This document shows, one piece after another, positions 46,004-58,274 of a stretch of DNA of 64,000 nt. Numbering within the stretch: position 1 is the stretch's first letter; each line of letters begins with the position of its first letter. The stretch comes from Proteromonas lacertae (lineage: Eukaryota > Sar > Bigyra > Opalinata > Proteromonadidae): the NCBI GenBank assembly GCA_002245135.1, contig NGBS01000878.1, positions 124,001 through 188,000 of the forward strand. The letters are read 5' to 3'. A model generated the notes under the pieces. It was given only the letters and a program-made list of their open reading frames with translations, ran no database searches and was not told where the DNA came from. The position numbers were made by a program, and so were the translations under genes.

Positions 46004-49000
46004 TTATAAATTAATTAAATCTTCTATTTCTATATCTACAACTCCAGATAAAAAGTTTGTCAGTTCTAATTCTTGATATTCCTCATCAGTTGCTTCTTTA
46101 TTTTCTAACTCTTTCAATATCTCTTGTAATGCAGATTCTTTACTCTTTTTAGTTTTACTATTCTTTGTATAGTCTTCTACAATTAAATTTAGAATTGAGT
46201 TGGAAAACATAGTATCAATACTACTATTATCTCTAGTAATAATTGAATTCATCATATCCAACTTAAATTGCTGTAAACTCACTATACTCTCTTCAATTGT
46301 ATTTTTCGTTATCAATCTGTAGATAGTTACTGGTTTAGTTTGTCCAATTCTATGGATTCTATCCATTGCTTGTATATCTTTAATTGGATTCCAATCATGT
46401 TCAATAAATATTGCTATATCACTACAACTTAAATCTATTCCTTCACCACATATTGTTGTTGAAGCTAATAGAAATGACTTCTTATTCATTTCTTTATATT
46501 GCTGAATTACTTTGAATCTGTTTTCTACTGATACTGTTCCATCTACTTTAAATAATTGGATATGAGGATATATTAACTTCAGATATGTTTCTAAGAAAAG
46601 TAAAATTGATTTAGTTTGTGCAAATATGATTATTTTGTGAAAGTCCTTTTCATCCTTATTCTCGGAATTGTTATCACTATAATCCAAATCATCTATATAT
46701 CATTACATATATAATACAAAAAATAGAAATAATACAAAGTAATTCAGATAATTTATCAATTTTACCACTTCCTTCAGAAACTTTTAACTTTGATGAAGAA
46801 TGATCTGGAAAATACTCTTTATACTTTGAATTTAATACTAAAATAGGATGAACACACAATAATCTATAAATCTGAAACAGACTAAATATTGATATTCTAT
46901 TCTTAGTATTCTTATTATTGTTTATTACATTACTTTCTTTGTATAAATCACTTTGTAACATTGACATTTCACAATAAACATCTTTGATTAATTTGGGAGG
47001 TAAATCTGATAAGACTGCCTCTTTACTTCTTCTCAGAATAAATGGAAGTATTAAACTGTGCAACTTATTCATAGCAAGAGTCCCATTTTCTTTCTTTTCA
47101 TCTGTGCAAGGTATTTCTTTCAATTTTCTGATCTTTTCATAAAAATTCTTCTTAAATTCTTCAAGCGTTCCTAAATAATCTGGTAGAATAAAGTCGAATA
47201 AAGACCATAATTCTAATGGTGAATTCTAATCGCATTATAAAAAATATATATAACAATACTTGTATTGGAGTTCCAGATACAATCAATTTATGTTTTGTTT
47301 TTAATTGTTTTACTGCCTTTGATAATCTCGAAGATGGATTATTAATATGTTGGCCTTCATCTAATATTACAATATTGAATTCGATTGGTAATATTACTTC
47401 TACATCTTTTTGAATAACATCATAGGAAGTAATGATTATTTTATCTTTTAAATCACATTTTATTACACTTTGTCTTTTGGCTTTATTACTTTCATTTCTA
47501 TATCTATTAATAACAATAATAAAAATAATAGAATATACAATATAACATTTGATATAATATTATCATAAAACTTCTCAATTTCATAATACCAATGATCAAT
47601 CATTATTTCTGGACAAATAATTAAAGCGGGGAGATTATTCTTCTTACAGTTTATTATCATCGAAATAACTTGCACTGTTTTTCCTAAACCCATTTCATCA
47701 GCTAATATTCCATTACATTGTAATTCGTTAATAATATACATCATCCATTTTATTCCTTCAATTTGGTAATTCCTAAGTTTATATTTTGATGGTAATATTA
47801 TATTGTTATGAGTTGTTGATGATGTAGTAATTCCTTGATTCAAATTGTACAAGTAATTTCTATTTCTTTCTCTTTCTATTGACAATTTTGTGTAATAATC
47901 TTTCCATATATCTGGATCTTTGACTAAATATTCGATTGATATTTGAGGAATTAATGACTTTAATAATCTAAACAATAGATGAATAATAGAATGTATATAT
48001 TATTATACTTGCTACTAATTGTTCTTATGTTAGTATCATTTACAGCAAAGAATAGAAATAGTTTTGGAATGTAAATGACTGTATAAACAATACTATTGTT
48101 ATTATTATTATCTTTCATTTCTTCATTGTTGAAAAACAGTGAAATAATTTGTAATAAAAAATGATTTAATAAACTATCATTGTTTATATCTAATAGATTC
48201 AACAACTCATAAGTGAATAGCGAAACAATAATGTGATAATAATGTTTAATTCCTATACTATATGAATTAATGATCATAAACTTCAATTCATCATCAAATG
48301 TAGATGAATTTATTATTAATTGGTTTATATAATGAAATATTTGTATAAGTAATGTAATATCGAGGTTTCTACTATTTAATAAAATTGAAGCAAATCTAAG
48401 AGATAATTTGGTTGAGAAAATATCACTAATTTGTTTTATTCCACTTATTAAACCAAGTAAAAATGGATATTGTGAAAACAGATTATTACATCCATCTAAT
48501 ACTTCCACTAACAAATCATTACAGTCTATTGAGATTAAATATAACAAAAAGATATTATAATACATTTATATTCATCATAATTATAGTTACAAACAATATA
48601 AATCATATTTCTAATCAATGTTTCATTTGCATTCCTATATTTATCATTATTCAACAACTCAATTATTTTTGTTGTATATTCTTTAGAGAAATTCACATCA
48701 CCATTTTCATATATAATATATTCAAATATAGTTGAATAGTATTTCTTTATATTCTGTTGAATATTTATTTCTCTATTTAAACATATGAATGCTACAATCA
48801 CTTTAATTCTATCACAAGAAAGTGTCATTTCATTATGGAGTAATTTCATATGATTTTCTAATGCAATTTTCAAGTCTTGAATTGTTTTTGAATGAATCAA
48901 TACTATACCATAATAATAATATATAACAATATACTAATCTCTTTCTTTATACTTTTACTACACTTCCATTTGTTAAACTCATCTTCAAATAACTCACAAA

Positions 49001-51210
49001 ATGTGTTTATATTTTCTATCAATTCTACACAATTATCACTATCTTTGATTGAAGCAGGAAATCTCTTTTCATTCTTAAATCTCTCTATCTCTTTTACAAC
49101 AATTTTTAACTGTTTTATAACTTCAGAATCAAATAATGGAAGTGTTAATTCATAATTTTCATACTTTAATAATATATCCAAAAATGATGGTGGTATTTTG
49201 TTACTATCATCAATCATTAAGAAAGATAGAGTAATTGTATAAAGAATATAATAATTATCATCATTATTCAACATATTGATAATAAACTGATTATAAATTG
49301 GCATTGTATCAGAATAAATAGAAGTTAAAATACTAATGAAACGACTATATTTTTGGATATTTTCTTTTGTATTGATTTTATTTCCAATATAATACCATTC
49401 AATATTACTATTGTTGGTGTTTTCAGTAGAAGGTAGGTTTGGAATTTGAATAAAACACTTATCAAATTCTAAATCATATTGATAATTGATATAGTAAGAT
49501 AATTCATCAATTAAACATTCCAAAATCGATGTGTTGGTTTTATTATTTTCTGAATATCTCAACAACTTTTCGAATAATTCAAATAACATTTTACTGATGC
49601 CAATGTCCATTTCATAAACAATACAATAAATAATATGATTCAATAAATCAATCTGAATCTCATTCATTATTTCACATAAAACTCCAATCTCTTTATTCTC
49701 TATTTCAATCACATTATATCTTATTTGAACCATATTATGATGAATTAAAGTAATAAATGATGTTATCCCAATTGAATTAAATGATTTTATGAGTTTATTT
49801 GTTTTTCTTTTATTATTATTATTATTATTACTGTAATTATGTATAATATATTTGATATAATATGGATAAATATATTGAAATGAAGGAGTGAATTCATTTA
49901 TTAAACTAAGTGATTCATTTAAATAATTAAACAATATATTATTCTCTATTGGTATTGGTAGTAATAATAAGACTTTGCTACACATTAATCGAATATCATC
50001 TTCTTTATTCTACGAAAAGAAATAATAGATGAAAAAATATACAACTAAATATTTTGTAATTGTGTTTATTCTTTCTGTTATTATCTAAATTATATATATA
50101 TATATATATATATAATGTTTATGAATACATTTATATAATCTTTATTAAGTGGTATTATATAATAAAAACATTGAAGTAAACTATGAAATATTTGCCAATT
50201 CTTAAATCTATTCTTTGAATTATCTAAATATTCTAACAACAACTGAATAATTTCAACCTTTTTATCATTATTCACATATAATAATAAAAGTGATAAAATT
50301 TCACTTAACAATCCTCTAACTGGAGTTATCATAATTTCAGATGAATAATCACTAAAATTGTCTCTACAAATAATTATCAGAATATATTCACATATTGTGG
50401 TATTGGCATAATCAACTGATGATGATAAAATAGGAATCTATTACTCAATATAATTATATATTTATACTTTTAATAATTCTAATATTAGCATTGCACTTCC
50501 TTGTCTAATTATCCAATTCTCATTATTTAAACTATAAATATAGAATCAATAACAAAGATAAATATACTATAACAGAACTTGATTGAAAAGATTATGTAAT
50601 ATTTCATTTGAATTGATATTTGATGGGATTGATTGAGTATTTGTGATAGTATTACGTTTATTAATGTCATCTGGAATTTGAATAGCTGATTCTGTTGATG
50701 ATGGAATGATATAAGAATCAATTAAATCATCATCATTTATATATTCATCAATTTCCAATTCATAATTATCTGGATCGATCAATTGCTTTATATTTCCTTT
50801 TTGTTCTTTAGCTGGTTTTAATTTTGTGTCAAATTTCTATTTATATGATAAAACAGATAAATACCTCCTTTGGACAAGCATATAACAAATTATTATCTTG
50901 ACTTGGAACCTTAATATCCGGTTGTAAAATCCAGGATGTAATTTTAATAATACCCGAAATAGCTTTACTTGCTGATTGACGTACAACATACTCTTCAGAA
51001 GATAATAATTTCATTAACTAAATTACTTTAATATATAAACAATACATCATTTATCAAATCACCTACTTTATCAGGATGTTCTCTTGAATATTTGTAACAA
51101 TTCTCACAACCAACTTTCCTAGTTGTTTCATTTTCACCTATAATAGTCAATATCTTATAAATACTTTTCAACCATATCTTATAAATCTCAAATTCATTTT
51201 TTTGAGACAT
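46004..51210 (-). CDS. BTAF1: Mot1/BTAF1, TBP-removing Snf2 ATPase
   Basis: A gene of about 15-18 exons with introns of about 28-45 nt (for example 51018-51045) encoding roughly 1550-1600 residues, somewhat shorter than yeast Mot1. The N-terminus (IYKILTIIGENETTRKVGCENCYKYSREHPDKVGDLI) matches the Mot1 first HEAT repeat, and a long divergent HEAT region follows. The Snf2 ATPase has GILADEMGLGKTVQVISMI (motif I), VILDEGQHINNP (motif II as DEG, typical of Mot1 rather than DEAH), SGTPIQ, LRRSKEAVLSDLPPK, VFIEHDWNPIKDIQAMDRIHRIGQ and the Mot1-specific tail RDNSSIDTM. Mot1 strips TBP from DNA. The stop is 15 bp from the convergent aminotransferase stop. Confidence 0.92.
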
Positions 51211-51274
51211 TTTTCATTTTTATGGTGTTCGTAAATTCACAAATACCATCAATAAATTTGATTATGATTTGAGA

Positions 51275-52020
51275 ATGTATTTTGATAAAATTACTAAAAT
51301 ATCATGTTGTAGATATTTTGGAACATCAAAAAATAATAATTGGTGGGTTAAAAGGCAAGTAAGAGATCCATATGTAAAGCTAGTATAGTAATTAAGAATT
51401 TAACTGAATAGGCAAAGTCAAAAGGCTATAGAAGTAGAGGATCGATAAAACTAGAAGATATACTTTCTGATAATAGAATTATTACACCAAATTCAATAGT
51501 ACTCGATTTAGGTAGTAGTCCAGGTGGATGGAGTGATGTTTTGTCTAGAGTTATATATCCAAACAGAGAAGCTGTTGAACCGTATAGAATAATATCTGTA
51601 GATATTTTACCAATGAAACCCATAATTGGCTGTAAGTTTTTTCAAGGTGATATTCAAGACCAATTAATCAAGTCACAAATACATAGTTATTTAAAGAATC
51701 GTAAGTTTTCAGTCATCCTATGTGATGTTGCACCAAATTTTTCAGGTAATCATTCAACTGATCATATTAGACAAGTATCAATCCATATTATTTATTATTT
51801 TATATGCATATAGATTGAATTATCTAAAATAGGCTTAGAATTTTCATTGAAATATCTTAGAAATGATGGTTATTATCTAACTAAAGTGATTCAAGGAAAT
51901 ACTCTGAAAGATTATGAATTATTATTGAAGAAAAGTTTCAAAAACGTTAAATATATCAAACCATCTTCTTCAAGAAAAGAATCAACAGAAATTTACATAT
52001 TATCATCTATTCTTTGTTAA
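51275..52020 (+). CDS. MRM2: FtsJ/RrmJ-type rRNA 2'-O-methyltransferase
   Basis: Three exons (introns 51383-51411 and 51775-51813) encode 225 residues. It shows RDPYVKLAKSKGYRSRGSIKLEDIL, the SAM site VLDLGSSPGGWSDVL, FFQGDIQD, DVAPNFSGNHSTDH and a C-terminal lysine in YLTKVIQG, i.e. the K-D-K-E tetrad layout of RrmJ. It fits the MRM2 branch (bacterial-type, 2'-O-methylation of the large-subunit U2552 equivalent) better than Trm7 or Spb1, judged by length and motif II. A mitochondrial site is likely but no clear targeting peptide is seen. Its ATG is 64 bp from the divergent BTAF1 ATG. Confidence 0.87.
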
Positions 52021-52149
52021 TTTAATATTTTTAGTATGTTCTTTATTATCAATGTAATATTCTAATACAACAAATATTTAAAATGAATAAGCAAATAAAG
52101 GAAATTCAAAAATATACTAATTCTATACAAAATCACAATTACAAACTCT

Positions 52150-53266
52150 CTACTTAGGGTATTTACCAACTGTATCAAGAAAATTATATGCTTTTGCAAT
52201 TTGATAAGATCCTGGACCTGGATTTTTATCCACTATTGAAATAAAATACAAATAAATATACATTTTTGATTAAATCTTTTAGAAATTGGGAATATACCTC
52301 CTGGACTATGACTTCTGAAGGGAGACACATTGTATGTACCAACACCTGGCGCATCATTCTCATGAACGAGTGTTCTTCCTTTTATACGGTTATATGGTGT
52401 GTTTGATGTAGTTCTAGGCCAATTTTTCCTTTCGGTTGGAGGGTGAGCTTCTTGTCCTGCAACATATTCAGCAACTTGAGGTGATTTTCTAACAAATTGC
52501 GCAGAATTTGCACCTCCATTTTCCCCATTTCGTGGTGATCTTGGAGATTTTTGAGATCTTGGTGAAGTTGAGTGAGATTGATATTCTTTTGAATAATCAT
52601 GGTGTAATGGTGGTAGTGGGAGAGAAGCAAAATCACTCCAATTCGTATTATATGAACCTGGTCCTGGTGTATCACCAGTACCCCAAGAATTCAATCGATT
52701 CTCAAATTTTGACCATAATCTCTGTGTTGCTGGCTTTGGATTTATACGGAATACACTATCATTTACATTATAAGATCCTGGTCCTGGAACTGCATTAGGA
52801 GGTTGATTGAATCTTGGTGTTTTTGGTATTACTGGTCTTGGAGAGGTGGGTTCTCTTACTTTCACTGGATTGTATTGATTTGGGCCTGGAGCACAAGGAT
52901 CTGGTGGAAACATTGTAACTGCTGTTTCTCGAGGTGAATTTATTCCAAAAGGGCCAGAACAAGCGGTTGGACTCTATAATAAATAATGGTACATATAAAT
53001 ACTCCATTTCTATGAATCCAATTTACATCATGGTGATAGGAACCTGGTCCTGCATCAGTAACAATTTTTATTGGTGTAAATCTTTTAGTTTCTCCTAAAG
53101 TAGCTCCACCCTGTCTAAATGACTTTTTATAAAATGCTCCTGGCTTTTCTCGATAAGATCCAGGTCCAGGTAGATCATCTAGAGGTTAAAAATATGATAT
53201 ACCTTTTTCCCAGACGTTACCTGAATAGTTGAATCTCTTTTGAGTTGATCTTAATGAACTTGCCAT
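52150..53266 (-). CDS. SHIPPO/STPGR-repeat ciliary microtubule protein
   Basis: Four exons (introns 53179-53202 at only 24 nt, 52974-53002, 52233-52261) encode 344 residues. The protein is a string of Pro-Gly-rich SHIPPO (ODF3/CIMAP-like) repeats: DLPGPGSYREKPGAF, DAGPGSYHHD, APGPNQYNPV, AVPGPGSYNVND, DTPGPGSYNTNW, APGVGTYNVSP and NPGPGSYQIA. Such proteins bind axonemal or other stable microtubules, and their genes are almost confined to organisms with cilia or flagella. The gene is therefore good evidence that the cell builds a flagellum. TCAAGCC at 53305-53311 lies 40 bp upstream of the ATG. Confidence 0.85.
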
Positions 53267-53709
53267 GAATTAAAGAAATTTCTATTTATTAAACGGTCGA
53301 GCTTTCAAGCCTATTTGTGAAGAATTAAAAAATAAGATCTAGTTAATTTATATACGTTTTATATTGCTATTGTGTAAGATAGGTTATTACATTATTTTTT
53401 TGACTATTTAAAACCAAAGATTTATTCACTTAACTATAACTAATTTTAAATTGAATAGCTATGTTGTGATTAAATTGTTGCTGTAAAAAAATAAAGCAAT
53501 TGCACTAACTTAGTGAATTTATTATATCTGATTTTGTTACCTTTGAATTTATTTTTTCTGTTTAAATAACATAAACCATAATGTCATTTTAAAAACATAT
53601 ATATTCATACAAATTAACATTTTGATAAGTATAGATGACTTCTATCATTCAAATGAAAAATGAATTTTAAATAAATATATAGTCGTTTCATAGATCGAAA
53701 TTAATTCTA
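53267..53709. promoter_or_regulatory. Divergent intergenic region with TCAAGCC
   Basis: Contains TCAAGCC at 53305-53311. Otherwise AT-rich, with no gene seen. Confidence 0.35.
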
Positions 53710-55554
53710 ATGTCTAAACTACCAACTCCTGCCATACGTGGAATGCGAAATAATATGTCTCAACTCAATCTACTTAGAATGGGAGATAATATGCCACTCG
53801 TAGCTGCTCCATCTTGTCCCAATTTTTCAGAGATAAACAAACACATTCTAGATAGGACGACAGACATTGATAGGACATATTCTACCATGGGGAGTGATGG
53901 GATTCAGACAGCTGAAGGTGTATCACAAAATGATTCAGCATTACCTCCAGAAATCTCTAAATTACCATTATCAGAGGCAAAAGAGAAATTATACTCATTC
54001 AGATTTGCAGGATGGTTGTACAAAAAAGGATTTAAATGGTTCAAGCGATGGAAGAGGAGATACGTAGTATTAGCAGGTAGAGTTATTTCATACTATGAAG
54101 TATATATCTATTATAATATAAAATAAAATAGAAAGACACAGATTTAAAACCAATTCACACAGCTGAAATCACACTAGATACTTCAGTGGTGCCAAATGTA
54201 TTACAACAGTTCCCCTATTCATTCTCAATAATTCCACCCAATAGAAATCCAATCAAAATATGGCATTTACAAGCATCGAGTGAAGATGATCGAAATGAAT
54301 GGTTAAACGCATTATCATATATCCACCAATTAATAATTCGAATAAATCATCCAGCTACCTTACGTGGAATGGGAAATATATACGATCACTTCATTTTGGG
54401 AGATATATTGGGTAAAGGGAGATATGGAATCGTAAGACTTGGAATACACAAAATAACACAGCAAAGATATGCAATAAAGATAATAAATAAGAATAAAACT
54501 GGAGAAGATGATTTACAACATGAAATACATATCTTAAAAACTATCAGTGTATTATTAAAATATTTATTTTATTTGTAATAGAAAAGAATAGGAAGTCATC
54601 CATCTCTATGTCAAACCTATGAAGTATATGAAGATGAATTTATAATCCAAATTGTAATGGAATATCTCAGTGGAGGAGATTTATTCGAAAGAATATCAAA
54701 GAAAGGTAAATACACTGAAGCTGATGCATCTCATATTATCCAAGTGATTTGTAGTGGCTTACAATCATTACATTCCAATAGAATCTTACATAGAGATTTA
54801 AAACCAGAGAATATTATGTTTACATCAACAGAATCAGATACTTCTGTAAAAATAAGTGATTTTGGATCAGGAATGATATATGGTGAAAATGCAGAAAAGT
54901 ATAATATAATAATAATAATAATATATTTAAATTTATATATGTGTAGAGAGATTGTTGGTACACCAGGATATATAGCTCCAGAAGTATTACAACGATGTAC
55001 TTATACACCAGCATGTGATGTCTGGTCATTAGGTGTTATTATGTTTATATTGTTAATGGGATATCCTCCATTCTATGGTGAAAGTCAACAAGCTATATTT
55101 GAGAGTACAATATCTGGTAAGTATGCCTATTATCCTGAAGATTGGGTTGGTATAAGTGATTATGCGAAAGATTTGATTAATAAAATACTAATAGTGGATA
55201 GTTGGAGAAGAATTAATTTGAATGGAATATTGAAACATCCTTGGATTAAAAATCCACCAAATGTATAATAATATTTATTAGTTTATATTATAATAGAATA
55301 CAATGAGTTGTACTCAAAAGAGACTTGAAATTTATAATTCTAAAAAGAGAAATAATAGTAACAATAATAGTAATACATTACCTGCAGTTATAGAAGAAAG
55401 TGATTATCCATTTACTCCGAAAATGACTCCTGCACCACCTGGTTCAACATTATTAACAAATGATGAAGTGTCAATTATTCGTGAAGTAGGAAATAATCAT
55501 ATTAGCTGTGATGATAATCCATTACCAAGAATAATATCAGCTCATTCTCTATAA
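53710..55554 (+). CDS. PH-domain serine/threonine kinase, CAMK/PKD-like
   Basis: Five exons (introns 54100-54131, 54549-54581, 54899-54946, 55263-55296) encode 565 residues. A disordered N-terminus is followed by a PH domain at about residues 98-220 (FAGWLYKKGFKWFKRWKRRYVVLAGRVISYYE ... WHLQASSEDDRNEWLNAL). A complete kinase domain comes next: glycine loop LGKGRYGIVRLG, lysine in AIKII, HRDLKPEN, DFGSG, GTPGYIAPE and DVWSLGVIMFILLMGYPPF. PH followed by kinase resembles protein kinase D, but no C1 zinc fingers are present. The Ser/Asn-rich C-tail has no domain. Lipid-directed membrane recruitment and Ser/Thr phosphorylation are inferred. Confidence 0.9.
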
Positions 55555-55691
55555 CATTTTATTTTAATTTTTTTTTAATTTCATATATGTCTTTTGTTGA
55601 TTTAAAAAAGAGATACTATTCAAACTTGTTTGATGTTTCAAAATATTAGTGGGTTTTTATTACCATTTTGACAGTCATTTGTGTTATAATT

Positions 55692-55790
55692 ATGTCATTT
55701 CACTTTTTCTTCCTTCTATTGGTTGTAGTTGTTTCTTGTAGAGAAGATTTACCTCATGATGCAGAAATGAAGATAGGCATATGTTGTTAG
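55692..55790 (+). pseudogene. Orphan signal-peptide exon, truncated
   Basis: A 32-codon ORF starts with a strong signal peptide (MSFHFFFLLLVVVVSC) and continues REDLPHDAEMKIGI before stopping inside the GC-richer segment that begins TGTTGTTAGCC at 55782. The last residues recall the start of secretory FKBP proteins (..DAxxxIGI), but this is too short to assign. I infer a secretory gene cut by insertion at about 55781. The remainder is not found downstream. Confidence 0.4.
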
Positions 55791-56340
55791 CCGTTGGGGG
55801 ATTTGCGCCTTTGGGAGATAAAAGGGTTTTATTAAAAACTATTTCGACAATAGAGGGCTTGGTAGTGAGTTATTTTCAAATATAATCTTACTTTGGTATA
55901 TAAGTTACATCTGTGATATACTTAATATATCAGTTACTCTGTGACAACGTGCCATAGTCCCATTTACGTAAGTTACCTACGAGATTCCTCCTACGGGTCT
56001 ATTGCCTACAGGACGATTTCCTATACTTGCTGAGATGAGCCTATTTAACTTTTATTTTTTTTCCCAAGAAATGAACCTTGAATCATGTATAAATACCTTC
56101 TTATATTGTAACGAATAGTTCTAGCGAGTGTTCTAGCAGTCTGTGAAGTTCCCGTAATTCAATTCTTGATCTAGAAAGGGACATACGGCTAAAGTCCCAT
56201 ATATATACTTATATAAAGATAGAGAAAAATCCTCCATTAAAGTAGAATCAACAAGGTCAATTCAACGGTAAAGTGGAAAGAACTGCAGAAATTATTAACA
56301 GCCTTAGATGCAGAAGGACTAATTGTAAAGGAAGATAGTT
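55782..56340 (+). mobile_element. Possible LTR-retroelement remnant
   Basis: This stretch is clearly less AT-rich than its surroundings. It begins TGTTGTTAGCCGTTGGGGG, and an inverted match to TTAGCCGT (ACGGCTAA) sits at about 56186. A TATAAATACC box lies near 56087. Then come short coding-like pieces in two frames, EKSSIKVES and TVKWKELQKLLTALDAEGL, ending at 56341, which faintly resemble the start of a copia-type gag. There is no polymerase, no second LTR and no target duplication in view, so this is a weak call. Confidence 0.3.
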
Positions 56341-56341
56341 A

Positions 56342-56488
56342 ATGTTCATGGATATTAACTTGTTAATCCAACACAATAAAAAGCTTAAACCAAATTATAC
56401 TAATATAGAAGGTAATGATAATAATGGTAATGATGAAGAAGATGAAAATGACGATGATAAAGACAATAATAGATTCAATTATATCTGA
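56342..56488 (+). other. Short acidic ORF, uncertain
   Basis: A 48-codon ORF (MFMDINLLIQHNKKLKPNY... then Asn/Asp/Glu-rich) ends at TGA. The same frame continues coherently after the stop (KFTYGNELYIKISYLLYKQEF...) to about 56582. It is probably part of a decayed gene linked to the next entry. Confidence 0.3.
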
Positions 56489-56582
56489 AAATTTACATAT
56501 GGAAATGAATTATATATTAAAATATCATATTTACTCTATAAGCAAGAATTTAAAGTTATCTTTAAATTTATTGAGGAAGAAA

Positions 56583-56937
56583 TGTAATATTATGGAGGAA
56601 GATATTGCTAGACTGAAGTACTATTGACAAGAATAAGGAGATTGTAAATAAGATAGATATCGATAACATCAACCAGTACTGTAGTAACTCACAGAAGGAG
56701 AAGGCTAATAAAGTCCATAAGTTGATTACCGACATAGCCATCGAGGACATCAATAACTACTGCTATTTCGAGAGATAAAATTACAGTAGTTATTACCGAT
56801 AAGATAACCAAGGAGATCGATGATGCTAAAATTGCTATCGCGAAGTACTTCTGCATTTAGGATCGATTTGAGAAGATAGACAAGTGTTATGAAAACAAAC
56901 TTGAAAGCTTGAATATTTTATTGAAAGTTTTATATCA
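56583..56937 (+). pseudogene. Decayed ORF with atypical codon usage
   Basis: Three overlapping frame segments give repeated Ile/Asp/Asn/Tyr-rich units: EEDIARLKYY, IDKNKEIVNKIDIDNINQYC, KVHKLITDIAIEDINNYC and DKITVVITDKITKEIDDAKI. Codons are mostly AAG, GAC, ATC and TAC, unlike the AAA/GAT/ATA/TAT preference of neighbouring genes. One frameshift lies near 56775. This points to a recently arrived or mobile-element-derived sequence; the family is not recognised. Confidence 0.4.
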
Positions 56938-57110
56938 TTAACTTATTCTTTTTGATCAAAATAAATGATGAATTAAAATTAGTAATACTATTGATGTTTC
57001 TCTGTGCATAATAGTTTGCATTTTTTTCTCTCAATTTTATTTATCATATATATATTAATAATGAAAATATAGATAAAAAAGTTCGTAATTTAAAGAGTAC
57101 GTATATACAA

Positions 57111-57444
57111 ATGATGAGAGATAAAAGAATATCAACCGATTTATGTAAAGATAGCGATAAATTAGTCACATATAGGAAAGAATATATGACAATTGGTAAC
57201 AATTGTGAGCCATGGATATCTAGAGAATGTTTTTATATATTAGATCATATATTGTCTTTTAATTCAATTGGATTAGAATGGAGTTCTGGGTGAAGTACTA
57301 TATGGTTAGCATATAGACTAAAGCATCTAATATCAGTTGAGCATTCTAAGGTATGGTCAGAGTCCGTAAGAAATGTTATGAAAAAAATGTCAATAAATAA
57401 CAAAATTGAGTTACATTATATTAGAGAAGATAGTTTAGAGGTAT
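57111..57444 (+). pseudogene. Class I methyltransferase pseudogene, 5' part
   Basis: From the ATG at 57111 the frame reads to LEWSSG at 57290, a TGA (57291-57293), then STIWLAYRLKHLISVEHSKVW and up to REDSLE. It matches the SAM-dependent methyltransferase pattern LEWGSGGSTLWLA...SVEHDxxW, with the stop exactly at one glycine codon of motif I. The reading is cut at 57444 by a transposon. The 3' part lies at 62056-62336. The original function, possibly modification of a small molecule or glycan, is unknown. Confidence 0.7.
57440..57444. repeat. Target-site duplication GGTAT, left
   Basis: Identical to 62056-62060. The duplicated bases include GTAT, the probable 5' splice site of the interrupted gene. 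Confidence 0.8.
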
Positions 57445-57492
57445 TGTCTCGCGCGATAAAGAAATTTGCGCGATAAAGGAGTTATAAACTTT
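57445..57492 (+). repeat. Left terminal inverted repeat
   Basis: About 46 of 48 bases match the right end in reverse complement. It contains the 11-bp direct repeat GCGCGATAAAG twice (starting 57452 and 57469), the likely transposase binding sites. The GCGCG cores are exceptional in this AT-rich DNA. Confidence 0.88.
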
Positions 57493-58274
57493 CCTTTGAA
57501 ACTAATACTATATTTACAATATATACTACGTATACTTTACATATCATATGTTATATATACGATTTATGTTAAATGAGGCGATATCAGACAATAGAGTAGC
57601 ATATATCATATTATAACATATATCAAAACTCCTTATATTAACTATGTATATTATGAAATATTATTATATAAATCAATTTTGATGTTGAGAAAATTTAAAA
57701 AATAAGATCAAATTCCTTTTATTTTTTACCCCCATATTTTTGTTCAAAAATTAAAATTTCTTTTTATTAAGAAATATTTTAGTACTTCTAAATATATGTG
57801 TAGATTAATATTGCTGTAACATACTTATTAGGTAAATAAAAAAGAAGAGTTATAAATAGTTGTAAGTATCATTTTTACAATTCTGTAATAATATCATTAG
57901 AATAGTTCATTTATGAATTTTCTATTGTAATAATATCTTGTTATTCTTATTTTCCTATTCAAAGTGTTTAATCAAATAATAGAGGAAGTAAAAAGAAAAT
58001 TTCAAATTTGCTATATTCTTATATATTTATTATTTTCTCTATTATTTATATTACAAATAAACTTTTGTTTATGATTATGAATGTTTATAAAGTCGTTAAG
58101 TATTGTTAATTATTGTAATTCAATATATTAATTAGATATTATATTTTATTATTTCATTTTTAAACTGTAATAACAATATTGTATAACAAAAGTGATTATG
58201 AATGAGGTAATTATTATATCGTTACTGAGATTTAAAAACGATGTAAGGTATTCTTTTGGTAATTTTTGTAAAAC
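57493..58274. other. Non-coding left part of the transposon
   Basis: AT-rich sequence with no ORF. A short palindromic segment (ATATCATATGTTATATATAC and ATATATCATATTATAACATATATC, about 57538-57632) lies just inside the left end. Confidence 0.5.

Noticed and set aside
55782-56340. GC-richer segment as an rRNA or tRNA gene
   Set aside because: No cloverleaf with T-loop (TTCNANNC) and A/B boxes and no recognisable rRNA core sequence was seen.
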